Origin: Cellvibrio sp. | GTDB lineage: Bacteria > Pseudomonadota > Gammaproteobacteria > Pseudomonadales > Cellvibrionaceae | Direction: 5' to 3' | Assembly (NCBI GenBank): GCA_003524365.1 | Contig: DQHS01000023.1 | Coordinates: 10,338 to 25,735, forward strand | DNA: 15,398 nt | Shown here: positions 12,245-15,398 of the stretch, in pieces | How the letters are laid out: each line of letters begins with the position of its first letter | Numbering within the stretch: the stretch's first letter is position 1 | Position numbers and translations under genes: made by a program | The notes under the pieces: generated by a model | The model's database searches: none | Told to the model about the DNA's origin: nothing | The model's input: the letters and a program-made list of their open reading frames with translations, nothing else

Positions 12245-13075
12245 TTAGCTCCCGAGTTTGCGCAACATTTTATCGAGCCAGCGCGCCGGCAAAATACGTT
12301 TCATAAATCCTACCAGATAGGTGGGAAAGGTAACGTAATACCGAGCCCGCGGACGCTTGGCCTCCAGTGCGTGAACAACGCGTCGGTACACTGCATCAGG
12401 TCCCAATGTAAAGGGCGTTGTTGTTTCAGCTTTTCCCAGTCTGGCAATAGCAGCGCGATATGTCGCGTAATGACGACTCTTTTCAATATCGATATATTCA
12501 AGCAGCGCCACTAATGCATTTTTTCTGAATTGGCTTTCAATTGGGCCCGGTTCGATCAAGCTTACATAGACTCCGGTTCCCTCAAGTTCCAGTCGCAATG
12601 TATCGCTAATACCTTCTATTGCATATTTACTTGCGTTGTAAGCGCCACGCAGTGGCATGGCTGCAATTCCCAGTACCGATGAATTCTGAATAATTCGTCC
12701 GTAGCTTTGCTGCAACATAATGGGGAGCACTAAATTCGTTAATTCACACCAGCCAAAAAAATTGGTATCAAATTGTTGGCGCAAAGCATTAATCGGTAAA
12801 TCTTCCACTGCACCGGGTTGGCCATAGGCGCCATTGTTGAAAAGCCCGTAAAGCTCGCTCCCGGTAAGTAACATCGCCTGCGCAAATCCCCGTTGAATCG
12901 ACACGGAATCAGCAAGATCAATCTGCACGCATTCCAATCCCTCTTGCTGTAAGCGCGTTACATCTGATGCAGTGCGACAAGAAGCGATAACGCGATAACC
13001 GGCCTTTCTTAGTTCATGAGCAGCGTAATAACCGATGCCGGTTGATGCGCCGGTTATAAGAATGGATTTTTGCAT
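12245..13075 (-). CDS. YbbO-like short-chain dehydrogenase/reductase
   Basis: A 276-residue classical SDR, closest in memory to E. coli YbbO, an NADPH-dependent aldehyde reductase. The cofactor loop is TGASTGIG (8-15); Arg34 in ASCRTASD suggests NADP preference; the acid is in QIDLAD at Asp53; the catalytic set is Asn105, Ser133, Tyr146 and Lys150 (SSVLG, YNASK). EPGPIESQF and a basic C-terminus (FMKRILPARWLDKMLRKLGS) also match YbbO. The structural motif NNAG reads NNGA (80-83), an unusual swap. It is divergent from fliS (117 bases between starts) and separated by 60 bases from the DUF2845 gene downstream. Substrate not deducible. Confidence 0.92.
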   Translation of the reverse strand: MQKSILITGASTGIGYYAAHELRKAGYRVIASCRTASDVTRLQQEGLECVQIDLADSVSIQRGFAQAMLLTGSELYGLFNNGAYGQPGAVEDLPINALRQQFDTNFFGWCELTNLVLPIMLQQSYGRIIQNSSVLGIAAMPLRGAYNASKYAIEGISDTLRLELEGTGVYVSLIEPGPIESQFRKNALVALLEYIDIEKSRHYATYRAAIARLGKAETTTPFTLGPDAVYRRVVHALEAKRPRARYYVTFPTYLVGFMKRILPARWLDKMLRKLGS

Positions 13076-13143
13076 TATTGTCTGTTTCCGGTTAAAGATT
13101 TCTGGGTTTGTGCCGTTAGCTTATAGGGCCGGGAGATTGTTCC

Positions 13144-13155
13144 ATCGGATCCGAT
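13144..13155. promoter_or_regulatory. Perfect 12-bp palindrome between the SDR gene and fliS
   Basis: ATCGGATCCGAT is identical on both strands and lies 37 bases before the fliS start, within the 117-base divergent region. It is a candidate operator; no regulator is assigned. Confidence 0.4.
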
Positions 13156-13192
13156 AATAGCAAAGCAAAACTCAAATACTCTGTGGTGATTT

Positions 13193-13579
13193 ATGAATTC
13201 CTATTCTGCCGTACAACATTATTCCAGTGTAAAAGTGCATTCCAGTGTTGAAACCGCGTCACCACATCGCTTGATTCAAATGTTATTTGAAGGTGCACTT
13301 GAACGTATTGCCCAAGCCAAAGGTGCTATGGCGCAAAATCAGATTGCACGTAAGGGTGAATTGATTGGTAAAGCAGTAGCGATTGTTGGGGGATTGCAAG
13401 GTAGTTTAAATGACAAAGAGGGCGGTGCCTTGGCGACTAATCTTGATGATCTCTACGACTATATTATTCGGCGCCTAACTCAGGCCAACTATGAGAATAA
13501 TCCTGAATATCTTGATGAGTGCGGTCGCCTACTGGGCGAAATAAAAACGGCTTGGGATACGATTAGTAACCACGTGTAA
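13193..13579 (+). CDS. fliS: Flagellin export chaperone FliS (first copy)
   Basis: A 128-residue FliS, the cytoplasmic helical-bundle chaperone that caps the C-terminus of flagellin before export. The family core is present: Y-x-SVKVHSSVETASPHRLIQMLFEGALERI, then RKGELIGKAVAIVGGLQGSL, then LATNLDDLYDYIIRRLTQAN, and a final IKTAWDTI. It has a weak Shine-Dalgarno sequence (GGTGA close to the ATG). It is followed after 13 bases by a FliT-like gene. It does not follow fliC or fliD here; the upstream neighbour is a divergent SDR gene, so it needs its own promoter, which I could not identify with confidence. Confidence 0.95.
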   Translation: MNSYSAVQHYSSVKVHSSVETASPHRLIQMLFEGALERIAQAKGAMAQNQIARKGELIGKAVAIVGGLQGSLNDKEGGALATNLDDLYDYIIRRLTQANYENNPEYLDECGRLLGEIKTAWDTISNHV

Positions 13580-13592
13580 CGAGGAGTTTTGT

Positions 13593-13871
13593 ATGGCGAT
13601 TCAATTAGTCTCCGCACCTGAATATCATGGTCAAGCTGGCATTATGGCTATGCGCGGCCTGCAGCAAGAATTGAACAAAGCGTTAAAGGCCGAGGATTGG
13701 GAAAGGGTCAGGCATTTGGATCGCATCTGTGTGTTGTTGATTGATAAAGTGATCGCTGCCAATCGCGATGACAAATCCACCCTGGTGTGTGCACTGAGTG
13801 AATTAAAGGGCGTATATGCGGGGCTGGTTGCACAGTGTCAGCGCGAAGTTACTTTGCTGCATGCGACTTGA
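13593..13871 (+). CDS. fliT: FliT-like flagellar chaperone
   Basis: A 92-residue, all-helical, soluble protein placed between two fliS genes. The sequence LQQELNKALKAEDWERVRHL followed by DRICVLLIDKVI resembles the N-terminal helices of FliT-type chaperones, which bind FliD and flagellar regulators. Similarity is weak, so the call rests largely on context; P. aeruginosa carries a small gene at the equivalent site between fliS and fleQ. The start is well supported by GAGGAG 7 bases upstream and the 13-base gap to fliS, which suggests one transcript. Confidence 0.65.
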   Translation: MAIQLVSAPEYHGQAGIMAMRGLQQELNKALKAEDWERVRHLDRICVLLIDKVIAANRDDKSTLVCALSELKGVYAGLVAQCQREVTLLHAT

Positions 13872-13987
13872 TTCTAGCGATTGAGTCATTCGACAGTATG
13901 TCTTTGTGGTGAAAAGTGTTAACAACAGCTAGTTCATAAGGTTTTTAAAACAACTCTCTTATAGCAAAACTCGCAAAAACGACTTGG

Positions 13988-14025
13988 CCCTGCTAGCCTT
14001 AGGAAACATAACTGCTAGCAGGGGA
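13988..14025 (+). promoter_or_regulatory. Hairpin covering the ribosome binding site of the second fliS
   Basis: CCCTGCTAGC (13988-13997) and GCTAGCAGGG (14014-14023) form a perfect 10-bp stem around a 16-base loop. The Shine-Dalgarno sequence AGGGGA (14020-14025) lies in the 3' arm, 6 bases before the GTG start. The loop contains AGGA (14001-14004), and a second GGA is in the Shine-Dalgarno itself, the layout of CsrA/RsmA targets. Regulation is inferred. Confidence 0.6.
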
Positions 14026-14031
14026 TAGTCC

Positions 14032-14439
14032 GTGTCTAACTACAATCCGCAAGAAGCACTGAAACAATACCGTCAACTGGGTATTGAGTCGGAAATCAGC
14101 AATGCCTCGCCGCACCGGTTAATTCAGCTGTTATTCGAAGGTGCATTAGGTCGATTAGCCGCTGCTCAAGGGGCTATCGAGCGCGGCGACGTGGCGGCTA
14201 AAGGCGAGTTGCTCGGCAAAGCCATCAGCATCGTAGGTGGCTTGCGCAGCTCGCTGGATATGAGTGCCGGGGAGCTATCAGAGCGGCTCGATCAGTTGTA
14301 CGAATACGTTAACCTAAAATTACTGGAAGCATCCAGGGAGAATGATGCTGAAAAAGTAAATGAAGCGATTCAATTGCTGAAGACCGTTAAATCAGGATGG
14401 GATGAAATTGCGCCACAAGCTTCTTCTGCGCAGCCCTAA
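14032..14439 (+). CDS. fliS: Flagellin export chaperone FliS (second copy)
   Basis: A 135-residue FliS paralogue. It shares the core with the first copy (ASPHRLIQ-LFEGAL, KGEL-GKA--IVGGL--SL, DQLYEYVNLKLLEAS), so the two probably arose by duplication. The N-terminus (MSNYNPQEALKQYRQLGIES) is different and closer to canonical FliS (Y...Y), and the C-terminus ends in a short Ala/Ser/Gln tail. The start is GTG with a strong AGGGGA 6 bases upstream, buried in a hairpin. It sits 160 bases after the FliT-like gene, so it may be separately controlled. Confidence 0.95.
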   Translation: MSNYNPQEALKQYRQLGIESEISNASPHRLIQLLFEGALGRLAAAQGAIERGDVAAKGELLGKAISIVGGLRSSLDMSAGELSERLDQLYEYVNLKLLEASRENDAEKVNEAIQLLKTVKSGWDEIAPQASSAQP

Positions 14440-14534
14440 AAAATCATTTATAAAAACTCGTGGCGTAATTTCTAATCGATAGTTTTTAGGTATTACGTGT
14501 TTCGTCATTGTGTAAAGAAAAGGCATATTTTTGG

Positions 14535-14548
14535 CGAATAATTATTCG
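14535..14548. promoter_or_regulatory. Perfect 14-bp palindrome upstream of fleQ
   Basis: CGAATAATTATTCG equals its own reverse complement. It lies about 45 bases upstream of the candidate fleQ -35 box, a common position for an activator or repressor. The binding protein is unknown; it is not a clean FleQ box. Confidence 0.5.
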
Positions 14549-14593
14549 ACTTGACTGAATACTGTTAAAACGCCAAAAACATTTCGCCATAAA

Positions 14594-14609
14594 TTTGACT
14601 AAGATCACT
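14594..14609. promoter_or_regulatory. CRP/Vfr-like binding site
   Basis: TTTGA-N6-TCACT (N6 = CTAAGA) matches the TGTGA-N6-TCACA consensus at four of five positions in each arm, and the flanking AAA also fits. It overlaps the candidate fleQ -35 box, consistent with repression; Vfr represses fleQ in P. aeruginosa. Confidence 0.55.
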
Positions 14610-14623
14610 GCCTCGTCTATTAC
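14595..14623 (+). promoter_or_regulatory. Candidate sigma70 promoter of fleQ
   Basis: TTGACT (14595-14600), a 17-base spacer, and TATTAC (14618-14623): five of six and four of six consensus matches. Transcription would start near 14630, giving a leader of about 80 bases. Confidence 0.5.
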
Positions 14624-14710
14624 TTACTCCAATAAGCCATCTCGCCGCCTTGAGTGAATTTTTTATCGGTCTTCAAGGCTTTGGTATGAAATGAAAAAGG
14701 TCTTTGGGGT

Positions 14711-15398
14711 ATGTGGCGTAACAATAAAGTTCTTATCATTGATGATAATCAGTCACGTAGACACGATTTAAAAATTCTGCTGGATTTTCTCAGCGAAACC
14801 ACTCTCTCTACCGCCAGCGATACCTGGCAAGCCACAGTCGCGGAAGAAAATAATGGCGAAGATTATGTCGCCATTCTTATTGGCGACTATCGCGACAGCA
14901 ACCAATCTCTTGCGCAACTGTTAAAAGAAATTCGCTCCTGGAATGACGAGTTGGCCATCGTTTTAATTGGTGATGAAAATCAAAACGCGGACGAGGGATT
15001 AGATGATCTTTATCGGTTTATGATCATCGCAACGCTTTCTTTGCCCCCCACTTACAACAAGTTGGTTGATACGCTTCATCGCGCCCAGTTGTATCGCGAG
15101 GCGCAATCTACCAGCAAGCGCCAGCCCCAACGCCGCCCCGTACATTTATTCCGCAGTTTGGTGGGTACCAGTCGCGAAATTCAAAACGTGCGCGAGATGA
15201 TGGCGCAGGTGGCCGATAAAGATGTATCTGTGCTGATTACTGGAGAATCTGGCACAGGCAAAGAGGTGGTTGCACGCAACCTGCATTACAACTCTCCGCG
15301 CCGCGATAAACCTTTTGTGCCTGTTAATTGTGGTGCAATTCCCGGGGAGTTATTGGAGAGCGAACTATTTGGCCATGAAAAGGGCGCGTTTACCGGTG
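14711..15398 (+). CDS. fleQ: Flagellar master regulator FleQ, N-terminal part
   Basis: Partial gene; 229 codons are visible before the window ends. FleQ is a sigma54-dependent AAA+ activator of early flagellar genes that also responds to c-di-GMP in Pseudomonas. Residues 1-125 form a degenerate receiver-like domain (MWRNNKVLIIDDNQSRRHDL) closely resembling P. aeruginosa FleQ. The canonical phospho-acceptor position after strand 3 is Gly58 (AILIGDY), with Asp59 next to it, so phosphorylation is not expected. The linker contains LPPTYNKLVDTLHRAQLYRE. The AAA+ domain starts at FRSLVGTSREIQ, with Walker A GESGTGKE at 178-185 and the beginning of the sigma54 loop (ELFGHEKGAFTG) at the cut. The start ATG gives the family N-terminus exactly. 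Confidence 0.96.
   Translation, partial: MWRNNKVLIIDDNQSRRHDLKILLDFLSETTLSTASDTWQATVAEENNGEDYVAILIGDYRDSNQSLAQLLKEIRSWNDELAIVLIGDENQNADEGLDDLYRFMIIATLSLPPTYNKLVDTLHRAQLYREAQSTSKRQPQRRPVHLFRSLVGTSREIQNVREMMAQVADKDVSVLITGESGTGKEVVARNLHYNSPRRDKPFVPVNCGAIPGELLESELFGHEKGAFTG

Larger units (their letters stand above)
14440..14710 (+). promoter_or_regulatory. fleQ upstream regulatory region
   Basis: A 271-base AT-rich region without a gene. From left to right: two interlocked inverted repeats (TAAAAACT 14451-14458 with AGTTTTTA 14481-14488, and CGTAAT 14464-14469 with ATTACG 14492-14497); a 9-bp inverted repeat TTTTTGGCG (14528-14536) with CGCCAAAAA (14571-14579); a 14-bp palindrome inside its left end; a CRP/Vfr-like site on a possible promoter; and a leader hairpin GCCTTGA (14647-14653) with TCAAGGC (14673-14679). 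Confidence 0.55.

Noticed and set aside
13127..13165. Possible sigma54 promoter (GG-N10-GC) before the first fliS.
   Set aside because: The closest candidates have the wrong spacing (N11) or TG instead of GC at the -12 element.
13937..13963. TAAGGTTT followed by CTTATAG as a sigma28 promoter for the second fliS.
   Set aside because: The downstream half matches the GCCGATAA consensus at only about four of eight positions at the best spacing.

Overview
The window looks like chromosomal DNA of a flagellated gammaproteobacterium, most likely close to Cellvibrio or another relative of Pseudomonas. This rests on the close protein resemblance to E. coli and Pseudomonas Ffh, MaeA, FadB, FadA, LexA and FleQ, and on gene neighbourhoods: fadBA near lexA-sulA, and fliS/FliT-like/fliS followed by fleQ, both recall Pseudomonas aeruginosa. 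The taxonomic call is inference; no rRNA or other marker is present. No mobile element, CRISPR array, tRNA or rRNA gene was seen.

Layout. Bases 1-653: 3' end of ffh (signal recognition particle GTPase) and a strong intrinsic terminator. Bases 664-1789, minus strand: a compact cluster transcribed HopJ-family protein, Kazal-type lipoprotein, YjbQ-family enzyme. Bases 1929-3635: NAD-type malic enzyme maeA. Bases 3636-4194: a 559-base gap with no convincing gene but an operator-like dyad over a possible promoter. Bases 4195-5208: a MmcQ/YjbR-family protein, a hairpin terminator, and an XRE-cupin regulator. Bases 5334-8732: the fatty acid beta-oxidation operon fadBA with a clear terminator. Bases 8823-10573: a large phosphomannose-isomerase-like cupin protein of unknown role and a small acidic conserved-looking protein. 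Bases 10730-11802, minus strand: the SOS unit lexA-sulA, with a recognisable promoter and two LexA boxes. Bases 11822-13075, minus strand: a secreted DUF2845 protein and a YbbO-like short-chain dehydrogenase. Bases 13193-15398: a flagellar block of fliS, a FliT-like gene, a second fliS, and the 5' part of the flagellar master regulator fleQ, which runs off the window.

The gene content is mostly core metabolism, DNA damage response and motility control. I saw no convincing new multi-gene system. The signals most worth following are regulatory: a CRP/Vfr-type site on a candidate fleQ promoter, a 14-bp perfect palindrome upstream of it, and a 10-bp hairpin that buries the ribosome binding site of the second fliS and shows a GGA in its loop. 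Among proteins, the divergent two-cupin protein at 8823-10253 and the HopJ/Kazal/YjbQ cluster are the least explained.
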